Below, in pieces: positions 23,197-36,003 of a stretch of DNA of 64,000 bases; the first letter of the stretch is position 1; every line of letters starts with the position of its first letter. The notes beneath the pieces were generated by a model, which saw only the letters and a list, made by a program, of their open reading frames with translations, searched no databases and was not told the origin of the DNA. The position numbers were made by a program, and so were the translations under genes. This stretch comes from Neurospora intermedia (lineage: Eukaryota; Ascomycota; Sordariomycetes; Sordariales; Sordariaceae), in contig BTPP01000004.1 in NCBI GenBank assembly GCA_037102815.1, positions 3,844,001 through 3,908,000 on the forward strand, written 5' to 3'.

Positions 23197-23740
23197 GTAA
23201 GTATGTTATATGTTTTTTTTCTTCTCTTTTTTCTCGCACACACTGCCCGCTCAAAGTCTTTGCTGGGCGGGACTGTTTCTCTCTTTCTGTCTACCTACCG
23301 ACCCGTGCAGGCATTCAACATCCAACCTCCCCGCACATGGGACACACCCCGCTTCAAATCTCTGCCGGTGGTTTGTTGCTAGCGCTGCGCCGCTCGCTCG
23401 CTCGCTCGCCAGTCGAGAAGCAGAGACAGACAGACAGACAGAGAGAGAGATAGCAACAGACAAGACGAGACAGGACAAGAAACCCCGCCTCGATGGCCCG
23501 TCGTGTCGTGCGCCTAAGTACCACCGCCTGTCAGACAAGCCAGTCAGGTTCGCTAGCGGCAATGGCGGGATGGGATGGTCGGGTGCTCTCTGTCTCTGTC
23601 TCTCTACGTCTCTCTGGGGGTAGTTAGCGATTCATGATGCCTGCATGATAGGAAGAACAACGAAGAAAGACCTGGGACCATTGCGAAACTTGTCCATGTG
23701 TCATCACGGAAGTGTTCTAACTCATTCTCCCTGCTCCTAG
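23197..23740 (+). other. Predicted 5' UTR intron of the RanBP1 gene
   Basis: A strong donor (CCG-GTAAGTATG) at 23197 pairs with a branch-like TTCTAACTC at about 23715 and the acceptor CTCCTAG ending 23740, leaving 62 nt of leader before the ATG at 23803. The stretch between has low-complexity CGCT and CAGA runs (about 23389-23440). It is inferred from splice signals only; RNA-seq would decide. Confidence 0.45.
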
Positions 23741-23802
23741 TTAAACCGAGCCAACAACCGCTAGAACAGAACCCCGATACCAAACCCCAACCGTCTATCA
23801 AA

Positions 23803-24876
23803 ATGTCCGATACCGAGAACAAGCCTGTCGAGGAGGTTAAGCCTGACGCTCCTGCCGCCGCTGAGGAGGTACGTTCGCCTTCCCTGTCCGCAAACATCCT
23901 ATTTCGATTCGAACGGGCGACTAGAAACTGTCGGGAGGGTAGCGAAGGGGTCGCGATTTTCTCTGTCTCGGACGATCGCTCCGTGTAATAATCTTATGAA
24001 CATGGAGACATCGAGTTTCTCAACCGAACAGAGGGGGCCGCGATCTCGCGCGACTGTCCCGTTTTCTTTCACAACTGCGCTTCCACAGAGCCAACAGAAG
24101 GCTAACGCGATGGTGCTTATAGACTAAGACCGAGGAGAAGCCCGCTGCTTTCTCCAGCTCTTCCGTCTTCTCCATGTTCGGTGGTGGTGCTAAGAAGGAG
24201 AAGAAGGAGGATGAGGAGCGCGGCGACACCTCTGGCAGCGCCAAGGCCCAGCGCGAGGCTGCTGCCGCTGCCGCTGCTGAGAAGGGCGAGGAGGATGAGG
24301 CCCCCGAGTCTGAGGACGTTCACTTCGAGCCCGTCATCCACCTTACCGAGAAGGTCGAGACCAAGACCAACGAGGAGTCCGAGGAGCAGGTCTTCAAGAT
24401 GCGCGCCAAGCTTTTCAAGTTCGTCAAGGAGGCCAGCGAGTGGAAGGAGCGCGGTACCGGTGACGTCCGTCTCCTCAAGCACCACGAGAATGGCAAGACC
24501 CGTCTCGTCATGCGCCGCGATAAGACCCTCAAGGTCTGCGCCAACCACTACAGTAAGCAACACCCTACTCTATTGAAGCTGTACTTGAATAAAGCTTGCT
24601 AACCATACGATTCTACTAGTCGTTCCTGAGATGAAGCTCTCTCCCAACGTTGGTTCCGACCGCAGCTGGGTGTGGAACGCCGCTGCCGATGTTTCCGAGG
24701 GTGAGCCCGAGGCCGTCACCCTCGCGATCCGCTTTGCCAACTCCGACAACGCCAACGCTTTCAAGGATGCTTTTATCAAGGCCCAGAAGGACAACGAGGC
24801 TCTCTTCAAGGCTGCCGAGGAGGCCGCCGAGAAGAAGGAGGCTGAGGAGGATTCCGAGGACGAGAAGGCCGAGTAG
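23803..24876 (+). CDS. yrb1: Ran-binding protein 1 (RanBP1/Yrb1; Ran-specific GTPase-activation cofactor)
   Basis: Exons 23803-23868, 24123-24552 and 24620-24876 give 250 aa. Introns 23869-24122 (254 nt, branch GCTAAC at 24101) and 24553-24619 are GT-AG. RanBP1 binds Ran-GTP released from export complexes in the cytoplasm and stimulates RanGAP-driven hydrolysis. An acidic, Ala/Glu-rich N terminus is followed by the Ran-binding (PH-like) domain from [19 protein letters not shown]. Diagnostic blocks are present: [58 protein letters not shown] (joined across intron 2) and [17 protein letters not shown]. The C terminus is a Glu/Lys-rich tail ([14 protein letters not shown]). The second intron interrupts the codon of the Ile in HYIVPEM. 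Confidence 0.95.
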
Positions 24877-26733
24877 ATGTGTGGTCTAGTTTTGCATGAA
24901 TTTGAAGTTGCTTTAGGGAAAGTTTTTCAACCACACCGTTCTATTTTCCGTTTTGCTAGGTGTTAGAGGGGACGATGACATTATTACCTCCATGGGTTGG
25001 GCGATGGAATGAATGAAAGGACCGCTACAGAAGTTATGACGATGATGATTCCTAGGCTAGAGAGCTGGTACATGTGCAGCGTGTGCGAGAACAAGAGGTT
25101 GAAGTATCCGACATGAAAGCACTATTCAGGTGTGCGTTTGACGGGATTTCAATATACTGGTAACATACTACGACGGCCCTTTTGCGACTATGGCTGGCAA
25201 GGAGGATGGGGATGGGGATTACTCTCAAGGGATCTAAATAACCTTTAGCTTAACCAACAGTTTTAGATAGAACAACTCACTACCCTTCACACCGATGTAT
25301 TGCCTTTGGGGGTTTTTTGATCGAGTTCTTGTACACACAACCTCGCCTCGTCATACTTGGCTGACGGCTAAGCACGATGGTCCACCAAAAGATGAGACGA
25401 ATTTGATGGACTGGCTAGCTGACGGAAACCTGAGCCTGTCTTGAAAGAAACACAAATACTGAATTCCGTTTGCCAAGTCGTCCGTGACGCGGTCTGCCGA
25501 CGACCGTATAAATAATCTGCTCGTTTTGCGGTTTGGAGGTTTCTTTTCTTCTTGACTACCTTACGGCGAGCTGACGACGATCCTCTTCTTCGCCAGCCGT
25601 CTCTCACTACTCTTCTCCCGACGACGCAAAATCACATCTTGGAGCAATTTACTTCAAGATTTCGGAGTCTGCTTCAGGTCACCGTCGTCTTTGACAACAT
25701 CTTTTCAAGACTTCTGCTTTTTCGATCATCGCGATATTTCGATTAAAGTGGTGATATCTTCGTTCACCTAGGTGAGCTCACCTTGCTTACATCCACGGTG
25801 AGGGGTAGAGGAATCCCGGCAAAGCGAGCTGACGCTCACTGCATCACAGCGCACCAGCCACAGCACGCACAGTGGTACCTCACTGAGTGCTAGCGACGGG
25901 ACAATGGTCGACTTCAGCCATGGTTACGGTTTTGACTATGGCGGCGCCGCGACGCCTCCGTTCGCGAATGACGAAGGTATGTCCCGCTTGAACCGACTTC
26001 ATCGGAGTGTACATATATTGCACAGTGACCCAAATTCCCAACCATCCAAGTCGCATCAGCACCATAACTCAGTAAAAACCCTTCCCACATTGCCTTGTTT
26101 GAACACTCCCTTGAGCATTTTTCAACCCAAGGCCATCAGAGAGGAGACACGCTCTCAACCTTAGCCCCTCTTCACAATCACGATCGCGTTCCCATCCAAC
26201 TTTTGCCTATCCCAATTTGTACGCTGTACACCTTAGAGCTGCCTTATCCCCATCATTATCCCTGGCTCCCAACCGCCACGGCCCGCCGCGGTACCTTTAC
26301 CCCTCCGTAACGGACGAAACCTTATTCTCTACCGCTACAAAGCCCAACTGTAGCAGCGCGACGGAATCTGCGACACACCAACACATACAACACACCAAAC
26401 ACTATAGAGCCCATTCCCAGACAGCCCAACGGATACAACACCGTCGTACATTCTCGAATCCTTGCTCTTCCTCTAGAGCCCGAACGCCACTGTCTAACTA
26501 CTGTCCTGTACTCGAGACACCGACCGATTCGCCGATTGTCAAAAAGAGTGTTGTTCGAGTACTAGGACACAATCAAGTGAAGAGAAGTACACAAAGCTAA
26601 CCGCGGGAATCCATCCAATTTCTGGGAAGCAGAGGGCCTTGAGGATCGGTCGGACGTTCCCAGTAGTGCTAGTAAGAGTACTCGAGCCAAAGCTACTAGA
26701 AGGAATCCGAAGCGGATTCCAGGCGCAAACAAG
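24877..26733. other. Intergenic: RanBP1 3' flank and complex 5' region of the Taf14 gene
   Basis: About 24877-25350 is RanBP1 3' flank. About 25500-26730 looks like a Taf14 promoter/leader. It includes a plausible leader donor at 25772 (CTAG-GTGAGC) with an acceptor near 25848 (CATCACAG). It also has an ATG at 25903 in good context (GACAATGGTC) opening MVDFSHGYGFDYGGAATPPF and followed by a GTATGT donor near 25979. That exon does not join in frame to the Taf14 body, so it may be a uORF or an alternative leader exon. Confidence 0.45.
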
Positions 26734-27844
26734 ATGATCGTCGAGGTTAGTTTCCGGATACCCAGTCCAGTTTGGTTGATAGCTTGCGCAAACAGGGTGG
26801 ACCACTGTAGTGGCATACAGAAGAGGTGCAGAGGCAGGGAAAGGAAAGGCCCTAGGAGGAGAACGTTGCGGGATAGCCATTGTTCGGGGACTAGATTCGA
26901 CGGCTAACGTGGGTTATCTGTCTACAGCGCAAGATCAAGGTTGTCACAGAACAACACAACATCAACAAGCCCGCGGCACAGGAGGGCTACCCCATGAAGG
27001 AGTGGACGGTCGAGCTCTATATTCTCGACCAAGATGGCAAGGAGAGGCCCGCCAGGTGCTTCACGAAGGTGACCTACAACCTTCACCCTTCGTTCGCGAA
27101 CCCTATCCAGAGTAAGTAGACATCGGAGCAGCCGCCGGTCACCTCTCCCCACCCCTGTTGTGTCTCAAGAGCCAGAGGTCGGCTAACGTGTCGCGAATTC
27201 AGCTTTCAACGATCCTCCCTTCAAATGCACCAACGAGGGCTGGGGTGAGTTTGAGATGATCATCGATATGTACACCACCGAGAAAGGCGGCAAGATCTCG
27301 ATCGCGCACGACCTGAACTTCCAGCAATCAGAGTACGAAAACATCCATACTGTCACCTTCCGTAACCCATCTCAGGCGCTCCAGCAGCTCCTGAGAGAGA
27401 CGGGTCCCTTGCCCTCGGACGAGGAGCGCAAGCAGAAGAAGGCGGTGGACGGCGGTTCCAAGAAGAAGCGGCCCTACGACATCGAGCGTATGGCGGATGG
27501 CTTGACGAAGCTGGGCGAGGATGACCTCCTGCAGGTCATTCAGATGATCCACGATCACAAGGATGACAATACGTACATCCAGAACAACCTCGATGGTAAG
27601 TTTGCCCGCTGGGGAGTGTGGCATGGGTTTCCGGAGACAACAAGAGTTGATGGCTGACTGGACATGTCTATAGCGGGCGAGTTCTCGGTGGATCTCTACA
27701 CTCTTCCTGACAACCTCATGAAGATGCTCTGGGAGTTCTTGGTAAGTTTTTTTTCTCCATTTTTTTTTCTATCTCCCTCAATCGGATCCTTCTGTAGCTA
27801 GATTGCTAATATTACCACAGGTCAAAGCCAACGTAGTCTCATAG
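26734..27844 (+). CDS. taf14: Taf14-type YEATS-ET protein (TFIID/TFIIF/chromatin-remodeller subunit)
   Basis: Exons 26734-26745, 26928-27111, 27203-27595, 27674-27741 and 27821-27844 give 226 aa (yeast Taf14 is 244). Introns 26746-26927, 27112-27202, 27596-27673 and 27742-27820 are GT-AG, several with GCTAAC branch sites. The YEATS domain (about 5-130; RKIKVVTEQH, MKEWTVELYILDQDGKE, TYNLHPSFANPI, FKCTNEGWGEFEMIIDMY, HDLNFQQSEYE) reads acylated histone lysines. A basic linker (SKKKRPYD) leads to the C-terminal ET domain (DDLLQVIQMIHDHKD, AGEFSVDLYTLPDNLMKMLWEF). The ET domain separates Taf14 from Yaf9. The first coding exon is the weakest part: it is only 12 nt (MIVE), chosen because it is in phase and leads straight into the conserved RKIKVVTEQH. 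The last coding exon is also tiny (VKANVVS). Confidence 0.9.
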
Positions 27845-29448
27845 TACGACTTCTGTGTTGGTCCAAGCTACCTACAGTAGTCGATGGCCATCGATTTACG
27901 AAGTCATCAGGGACGGGAACATTCTTTCTTACTAGATCGCAGTGCGCACCATACCATACCCAGTACACCACCACCCTCTCTCTTTATTCACTATTATTGA
28001 TCCCTTGATACTTCCATCCACATCAACATCAACCACCTTCACCATCATGCCATTATAGCCTTAGGCTTCTTCGGCTCCTGCATTATCATGGCGTTTATGG
28101 AGTTATGGTGGGATACGCAAAAAGCAAAAATTGAGAAAGATTCAAGAGCTTCCTCTTGACAAAATTTGAGCCTGATTTGAATCTTCCAGTTTTCTTTCTT
28201 TACGTGAATTCGATGGTCAGGGTGTGTTTCGTCGTACCGTTTCCTTTCTGCCGGTGGGATCGTTGCCTTGATTGGTGGTGTCTATTCGTGAAGCCTGCTC
28301 TTCAATGGAAGGGGGTGGCATAACTGTATCAGTTGTGTTTTGGGCGAACCTTGAACCTTATCATGTGCAAGAAGGTTGCCCTTCTAGGAAGGAATCGTCA
28401 TAGGGAAATTTGAGAGTTTTCCATTGGAAAAAAAGAGGTTCGGGAAAGGATGGGTAAGAGGTAGACAGGAGACAGATGTAATGGATCCCTGACGCCCATG
28501 GAATCCGGAAGGAAGGGGAAGAGAGCGGTTATGTTGTAGGCGGTACCTACACTAGTTCTCGATCACGGTCGGTCTCTCTACGTTGCTCGTCGTATGGCGG
28601 TACTAGTCTAGAAGCAGAGAACACATGCTGTATGGTTAGTTTACACAAATTCAGGGTATGGAGCAGCAGTATGTAACTGTCCGTTCGCCTTTTAAGTCCC
28701 CGTGTCTCCTGTGCCTGGACTAGGTAGAGCGCTATACATAGATCTGCCAGCACCCTGCCAGATATCCATCTTTTGTAGGCATGAGCTCTTGGCTTATGTC
28801 CGGAGTTACTACGGCAGGCGATGTCATCGGCGGCGGTTATGTAATGCAAGTTTTGTTATGCGTAGATGATGGTTAGGTACATATGCAGAATATGTAAGAA
28901 CGGCTGTAGACAGATAATGCTTCTAGAATGTGTGTGCGGGGTGGACACTGTACCTGCGTAGATATTGTTCGCCTTTTTTTTTGTACATTGGCATGGTGAA
29001 TATGGACTGTGTATAGCTTTGCGAAACTAGAGGATTGTACAAAACATCTCACAGAAGTTGACAGTAGCGCTAGGGGAGGAGGAAACAGAGACGGCAAATC
29101 TTGAAGGACGAGAGACATGATGGGCGATGGCTCTCTGACATGGCGAGCTTACCTAGATCAATCAGCCTTATATTCAGGTACCTAGCTAGTTTGGCAGGTT
29201 TTTGAGAATGCGGGATGGAGAAATGGGTGAGTTGAAGCGTGAAGACTGACGGACTGACAGATCTATGTACACTGCTTTGCTACAATTATTCGTAATCTCT
29301 TGAGATCAGCAGGCATGGTGAACTGAAGGATTGTTCATCCGAAGGTAGAAGCCCAGCAGCCATGTACATAGCAGGTATCAAGTGAAATCGGTCAACGTCA
29401 AAGATATGCAAGCCCACTAGTATGGGGAAGACCAGGTCGGGGTTTTTT

Positions 29449-29490
<42 letters not shown>

Positions 29491-31671
29491 CTTCCTGGGT
29501 TGCGGCAGCACCACCTGAGATCGTAGATCTGAGACTCCGGCCCAGCCTGGGTCGCCTAGCAACTGCTCAGATGCGAGATCCATACTGTTTGTATGTACAC
29601 ATGGAAGGGTTCTCTTCGCTTCTTTCCAAGCCGCGATGTTACCTGATGATCAGTAAGAAACTGGGGAAAGTGGAGGTTGCAGATGGATGACAGATGCGGC
29701 TCTGCTGGCGAGAAGAGAGGAGGAGGTTGGCTTGGCAGTTGCTTTTTTTTCTGAAGGCGGTTTTCATTGATCTCTTGAGTTTTGAGTTTTGACATTTGGG
29801 GTTTGGATCGAGATCCGTAGGAGGAATGACTGCAACAGACAGTAGTCTAGTGTACGAAAGATCTCGGGATCGCTGGCTAGACGTTGGTGTCACGCTGTCA
29901 TGAAAGTAATTTTTTCTACACTTGAGTAACCGTAAACAAGGGGACGGGACTGGCAGTGGCAGAAAGAATTCCAGGAAACAACAATATATATCGACCGCGT
30001 GACGTGAACAGCAAACAGCAAGGGAGTAAGTACATTGTAAGAAAGAGCAAGGAGCGTGACAGACAGCTGACAAGCAAAAGGGAATAAGTGGAACGGTGGC
30101 TTATAATTCGTCAATCTGCCCTAGACACGGATTGTAAGTCAACGAGTTTCCACTTTGGGTTTTACCATCTATACTTAGTGTACTTTGCTTAGTACAGTAT
30201 CATCATTTTCTGGTGCTCGTCGTACCATTCTTGTGATGCTGTCTTGGTTGAATGAAGGACTGAATGAGGCTCACGTGGCTTCCTTACATGTGTTTCAGAG
30301 TCGCAATTGGCCGCCCTTGTTTATAAATCGTTTGTTTGGTTGTTTTCTTGTTCCTTTTTTTCCCCTTACTGTGTGTGTCCGTTATGTCGAGGTCGGACTG
30401 GCAAGAGGATGAGGGATGGAGGCGTCTGGCAGCCTTCTTTTTTTCCCACATGTCTTGCGTTACTTCAGGTCTTGCAGCCTAACCCTAACCAGCAATTCAG
30501 ATCAGAAGGGAACTCATACTTGCTGCTGGTATCTTCCCTTGGCACCAGCCATCATATGATCTATTTCTGAAGGCGTTTCTGATGATGAAGAATAGCTGCT
30601 CTTGATACTTGATATTTTTGGATGCTAAGACAAAGTTTGCCTTATGCCCGCCCAAAAGCCGACGATTTCCATTATCAACAGCAACGGACGGTTCGGCGGT
30701 CAAGGGTCGATAGTCATGTTATGAATCTGCTGTAGATTCCACCAAGGAGCCCGCTTTTGAAGACGGATTACAATATCAAAACCCCATTTTACGAGATCCT
30801 TGGAGGAGGGGTTCGAGGGGTTCATAGTGAAAGGTGTTGGTCGGTTCACCGACGAGGTGCCCGTCGTGGGTGAGGAAGCGAAGGAGGACGTCGGCGCAGT
30901 ACAGTGTTGCATTGCTAATAAGTCCAACTTGTGGGTGCTCCTGGACAGTGTCGGACAGTGTTTGCACTGGTGGTGGACTTTTTTCTTTTCTCGGGGCTTC
31001 TTCCTAATTCTGATAGGCTCGTACCAGCCTGGATCAGCGCCGCCGTTCTGTTCCCCAGAGACACACCTTGCGAACCTCTTGTGACTCTCTCGTTACTGAA
31101 GGACGCATTACGAGACTGCATCAACACAGCGACGGAACTCTCAAGACTTGGCCTTCGCTGCACTGCAGTTCATCAGCATTGTGGTTGATTGATCCCTGTC
31201 CGCTTACTCCACCCCGCAAAAAAAGAGAGGAAGGTCCACTCGTACACTCCAAACGTTTTGCACGTCCCCCATTTGGCGACCCCGACACAACGGCATTGGG
31301 ACTCCAGTATCTGCAACAAGGAAGGAAAAAGAAAGAAGAAAAAAAACCGATTGGATTGGAGATCCCTCGGCTGAAGTTGTTGGAGATCGATTGGAGACAA
31401 GCGGGAGGGGCAAGGGCAAGATCCGCCGTTTTCTTCTATTCTTGTTCCCGCTAATCAACCATTATCGCCGCTTGCCCACCTCGTCACCCTTCGGCTCTCT
31501 TTAATCCTACTACCAAGACCTGTCCTGATAGCCGTCCTGACTTCTCTTCAACCACCACAAACCGCTGCAAACCGACACTGAGGTCCGACCCAGGGGCCTA
31601 CCTGGCCGACAGCCCGACATCATCACTACCGTCGGCCTCGGGTCGCATTGACTTCATTGCCGCCCCCAACC
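27845..31671. other. Long intergenic region before the Zn2Cys6 factor
   Basis: 3.8 kb without a supportable gene. About 27845-28550 is the Taf14 3' flank. A T-rich homopolymer block lies at 29443-29490. About 31190-31670 is CT-rich and looks like leader of the transcription factor gene. On the minus strand around 30970-30776 a 63-codon frame reads somewhat like protein (LISNATLYCADVLLRFLTHD) but has no partner exons I can support. Confidence 0.5.
29443..29490. repeat. Interrupted poly-T tract (T18-C-T29)
   Basis: 18 T, one C and 29 T in a row between Taf14 and the transcription factor gene. It could be a polyA-type insertion relic read on the minus strand, but I see no element body attached. 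Confidence 0.9.
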
Positions 31672-34600
31672 ATGGCCCAGTACGCCGGCTCGGCCGCTCA
31701 ACAAGCCGCTGCTGGCCATCAGTCTCTTTCGCCGCTATCGCCGTCCGCCTCCGTTTCCGCCTCGGTCGGAACTGCTCCGCCATTGACTCCATCCGGCACC
31801 GCTCCGGCCGGCACTGCTGCAGCTGCGGGTCCCGCTCCGTCTGCCGCCACGGCCCAGAGTGGAGCCGGATCTTCTTCCGCCTCCCAACCTCAGGACAAGC
31901 CCCGGTCCCAGTCGCAGTCCGGTGCCGCTGGCGGTGGTGCTTCTTCTACTACAGGAGCCCAACACAAGCGGGTGTATCAAGCTTGTATTCCCTGTCGCCG
32001 TCGCAAGGTCCGGTGTGATCTGGGGTCCGTCGATAACCCCAGTGATCCGCCATGTGTCCGCTGCCGGCGCGAGAGCAAGGAATGCTACTTCAGCGCAACC
32101 CGCCGCAAGCGCAAGGTGGACGATGACATGACTGACATCTTTGATGATCCCGACCATGATGACTACATTCTCCGCAACGGCAGGAAGCAGCTACGCAGTG
32201 GTGAAAGTCCGGTCATGGCTGCCCCTCTTGATCGCCGCCTCTACAGCGATGTCCCTCTCACTCCTGGGGGTAGTCGGGGTCGGGCACAACCGTTGAGGAG
32301 ACCCGGAGATGGCGGCCCCAACAGCACTACGGGTACTGGAGGTGCTCGGAGTACTACCGGCGGCGAGTTTGGCGCTGGTGAGGCCAACACTCCCTTGGAG
32401 AACCTCGAGGCCAGAACAGTTATGCGCAGGGAGGTCTACGGTCCACACGACGCTCTAGACTTGTTGTACAAGGCGGCGACCGACAAGTTAGTTGATACCC
32501 GTAGTGATCGGTCACAGAGACTGCCATATGCTGATGTCGCGCGCTTGCGTAGCCCGATGCATAGGCAGGACGGAGAGTCTACTGCCGCTGGGGGCTCTTC
32601 GCGGACCAATCATCATGCTGGGCGCCCTGGTCTGAACTCGCGTCACTCATCTCACCACAATGACCGTCCGGGTTACCACTCTCGTCACGCTTCAAGACAG
32701 GAAGCGTCCACCGAATCTATCGACCCGGAACTCACCAAGCGTGACATATCACAGGAGCCGGGCTACAACGAGGCGCTGAAAGCATGGGCGCGCTTTCGGT
32801 TCGTGCGGGCTGGGTGGTTTACTGCGCAGGAGGCGATTGATTACATAGAATAGTAGGTTGCTGCCTTCTACATGTTGTTCTTGTGCTAAGCTAACATGGC
32901 CACCTAGCTACTATGCATATCTTTCACCACTCACGCCTATATCGCCTCCTACGTTCCGAAATCCAGCTTCGCACCTCACATTGTTGACGGAGGAACCCAT
33001 CTTGACAGTGACACTCCTCACTATTGCGTCAAGGTATCGCCGCATGCCAGGAACCGGAGGCCACTGTCGATCACATGCCATCCACGAACAGCTATGGACC
33101 TACCTCCGAGGCATGATCGAGCGCGTGGTCTGGGGTCAGGAGGCATTTGGTGGTGGCTTCTGTGGCTCGGGTGCGGACGAATCGCAGAGTTCTAGCACGG
33201 CACCATGGAGGGGTCTTCGCCGCGGCAGTCTCAGAACATTCGGCACAATTGAGTCCCTTATGATCCTGACGGAGTGGCATCCACGAGCCCTCCACTTCCC
33301 GCCGAGCGAGGCCATCGACGAGCTGCTTTTACCCTCGTATGAGCACAATTCTGCGGATGATGACAACAACCAAAAACCTTCAGCTGGGATTGGCGGCAGG
33401 AGAATAGAGAGCTGGCTGGAGCCTGCCTGGCGAAGTGACCGTATGTGCTGGATGCTGCTGAGTACCGCTTTGGGCTTGGCGTACGAGCTCGGAGTTTTTG
33501 ACGAAATTGACGAACTGCTCGCAACCGGATCCATAACTCGGCCGGAATATGAAGATGAGTCGTATCGCCTTAGAGCCCATCGCATCAAGAGATTACTCCT
33601 GATTTACCTGAGCCAGCTTGCTGGCCGGCTCAACTGGACAAACATGGTCCCTGAGAACATGCGTAACGATCCTATCATGTCACGAAGGCGACCTCACTCG
33701 GGAGAAGGAACAACTCCGGGAACCAATCCTTCGTCCACGTCCAACGGGTTTGTGTACATCCCCGACCTCGAGCTAGACGATCAGATTATCCTCTGCTGGG
33801 CAGGTGTTAGCAATGTGATGCACAGGGGCAACGAGAAACTCTTCCGGTCTCGCAACTACACCACCGATATTATCCAGAGCGGAAAGTACATACAACTGTT
33901 GAAGGAGTTCCAGCCTCTGTTGAGGAATTGGTGGAACGACTTCAACCGCTTTGTTTTGCCACCATACATTCGGCACATCCTAACCATCGAGTATGAATAC
34001 GTCCGAATCTACGTCAACTCGCTTGCTTTGCAGGCTGTCGTTGAGCGATGTACCAATAATCCCAACGTTGGAGGCGGAGGCTCAGCCAACGGTGGAAGCG
34101 TCTCGGGACACTCTGCTCCGCAACTGTCACCGCAGACGCAGAACTATCTCGGAAAGCTGCCGCTCAGTCAGCTTGGTGGGTTCGGGGCTGAAGACGAGGA
34201 GTATGTGAAAGAGGTTGTTAACGGCAGCCGAAACCTGCTTCGAACCGTTGTCGATGGTCTCTTGCCCAAGGGTTACCTGAAACACGCTCCTGTGCGGACC
34301 TACTTCCGCATCATCAGTGGTGCCATGTTTCTGCTCAAAACGTTTGCACTCGGTGCGCCCAAATCAGATGTCGAGTTGAGCATCAGCCTGATGGACCAGA
34401 CGGTAGATGCTTTGAGGCACTGCGTCGTTGACGATGTTCATCTGGGAATACGCTTCGCAGACATGCTCGAAACTTTGACGAGCCGTCTACGCAACCGCTT
34501 CATTCACGCCCCGCCGCCGCCCGTTGCCACTACAGATGGTCGGTCTCCCAACCCAAACCACCAAGCCGATACTACCAACGGCAACGGTCCCATGCCCCAT

Positions 34601-35136
34601 GGGGCGCCGAATCTTTCCTCAGGGGACGTCTGGTCCAAGCTGTCTGCTAATAATCTCGGTGAGTTATCCTGGCCTTCTCTTCTCAATTGCTTTTCAAGAA
34701 ATTGAAACTAACAAGTCACCAAACAGAACGCGGCAATCCTACAAACAACATCTCCGCTACCCCCTGGGACGTCGCAGCTGGCGACTTTCCCTACCCCACC
34801 GGCTCGGCATCCATGTTCGGCCCATCTACACCCGCCGCCACGTCTAACTTACCCGATACCAATGGCAACAGCAATGGCAACGGGAGTGGCGGCGGCGGCG
34901 GCGGTGGTGGTGGTGGTTTGACGGACAGCATGTTTGAGAACACGGATTGGGCCAACCCTAGCAACGAGATGTGGTACCTCCCCACCGGCCCGGCCTTTTT
35001 CCAGAATATCGACAACACGAGCGTGTCGATGACAGCTGAGGGTGTTAATGTGGGTGGTGTCGATTTGTTGGATTTTATGGCAATGGATCCGATGGATGGG
35101 GCTAGTTTCGTACTTGATGGGGGGAGGTATCCTTGA
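31672..35136 (+). CDS. Zn2Cys6 (Zn cluster) transcription factor, 1113 aa
   Basis: Exons 31672-32852, 32908-34658 and 34727-35136; introns 32853-32907 (55 nt) and 34659-34726 have GT-AG ends and CTAAC branch sites. A low-complexity Ala/Ser/Pro N terminus (1-100) precedes the binuclear zinc cluster with C105, C108, C115, C128, C131 and C138 (CX2CX6CX12CX2CX6C), starting [13 protein letters not shown] and followed by a basic RRKRK stretch that can serve as nuclear signal. A Gly/Ser-rich linker leads to a middle region that resembles the fungal transcription-factor regulatory domain (from about [16 protein letters not shown] through [19 protein letters not shown] and [21 protein letters not shown]). 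The C terminus contains a run of ten Gly and an acidic/hydrophobic tail ([16 protein letters not shown]) that looks like an activation domain. It resembles ARCA-like C6 factors; target genes cannot be read from sequence. The start is the ATG in AACCATGGC at 31672. Confidence 0.93.
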
Positions 35137-36003
35137 GTGTTCGAGTTGAGTTTTGGGACAGAGGATTGATCTATCTGTTAATTTGCGGCTGATGGTGGAA
35201 AAAAAGATGGAAGCGAGGTCATTATCATTATCATCATCATCATCGGGGGAGACATATAAAGGAGAGGAAGGAGGATGGGACAAACCATGCTGAGAGAGCT
35301 AATGAGTTGCAGATATGGTTGGAGAAGGCATCGTAATAGTTGCCAAAGTAATCTGAAAGTGCAACATGGACACCACAAAAAAACACAGGAAGGAAAATAT
35401 TGCTCATTTGAAAGGAGATAGGGACAGCGCGGTGTTTTCTCTTGTTTTTTTTGTGCTTCTTCACACTAGGTGGCGTTGAAATCGGATATGGTAGGAGGGA
35501 GAGGAACGAATTGAGTTAAAAGGACGAACAGTACCAAGCTATCATCAACTCAGATGTGCATGCTTTTGTGGTGATGAAGTTCCAATGTCTTGTGCAGCAG
35601 TCGTCAAGTTTGTTGAGAAAGGATAACACAGGTTAGGGGGTATATGTTCCCCATGTTAATGATGAAAAGAACAACTCGTCAATCGAGTTGCGCTCATTCC
35701 AGTCTCTATTCTTTCAATGTTAGATAACCTGGTTTTCTCATTACCGGTTAGCGGTATCCCTAATGCTAGTAACTCGTGTTTCATAGTCAAAGCAAAGCAT
35801 GAAAACGTTATCCGCGCTCCCCCCCCCCCAACGTTATGTGTGTCCATCTATTATGTTTATTTATCCCCAGACCAATCCCATGTCATATCATATACCCACC
35901 CATTGGCCATCCATAGATGTGCATCCCATTCACCACAGCAAAATCCTCACCTTTCTCTTCAGCATCTTATAACGGGTCATCATCTATTTGCGTACTCATC
36001 CAC
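35137..36003. other. Convergent 3' flank between the Zn2Cys6 factor and acetoacetyl-CoA synthetase
   Basis: 867 bp, tail to tail. It contains a TCA/TTA microsatellite at about 35219-35243 and an 11-C run at 35819-35829. No gene seen. Confidence 0.6.

Noticed and set aside
30477-30490. Telomere-like CCTAACCCTAACC
   Set aside because: Only two units, inside ordinary intergenic DNA; expected by chance or as a trivial microsatellite.
30776-30967. 63-codon minus-strand frame reading LISNATLYCADVLLRFLTHD
   Set aside because: Looks protein-like but ends quickly, and no adjoining exon or domain could be supported.
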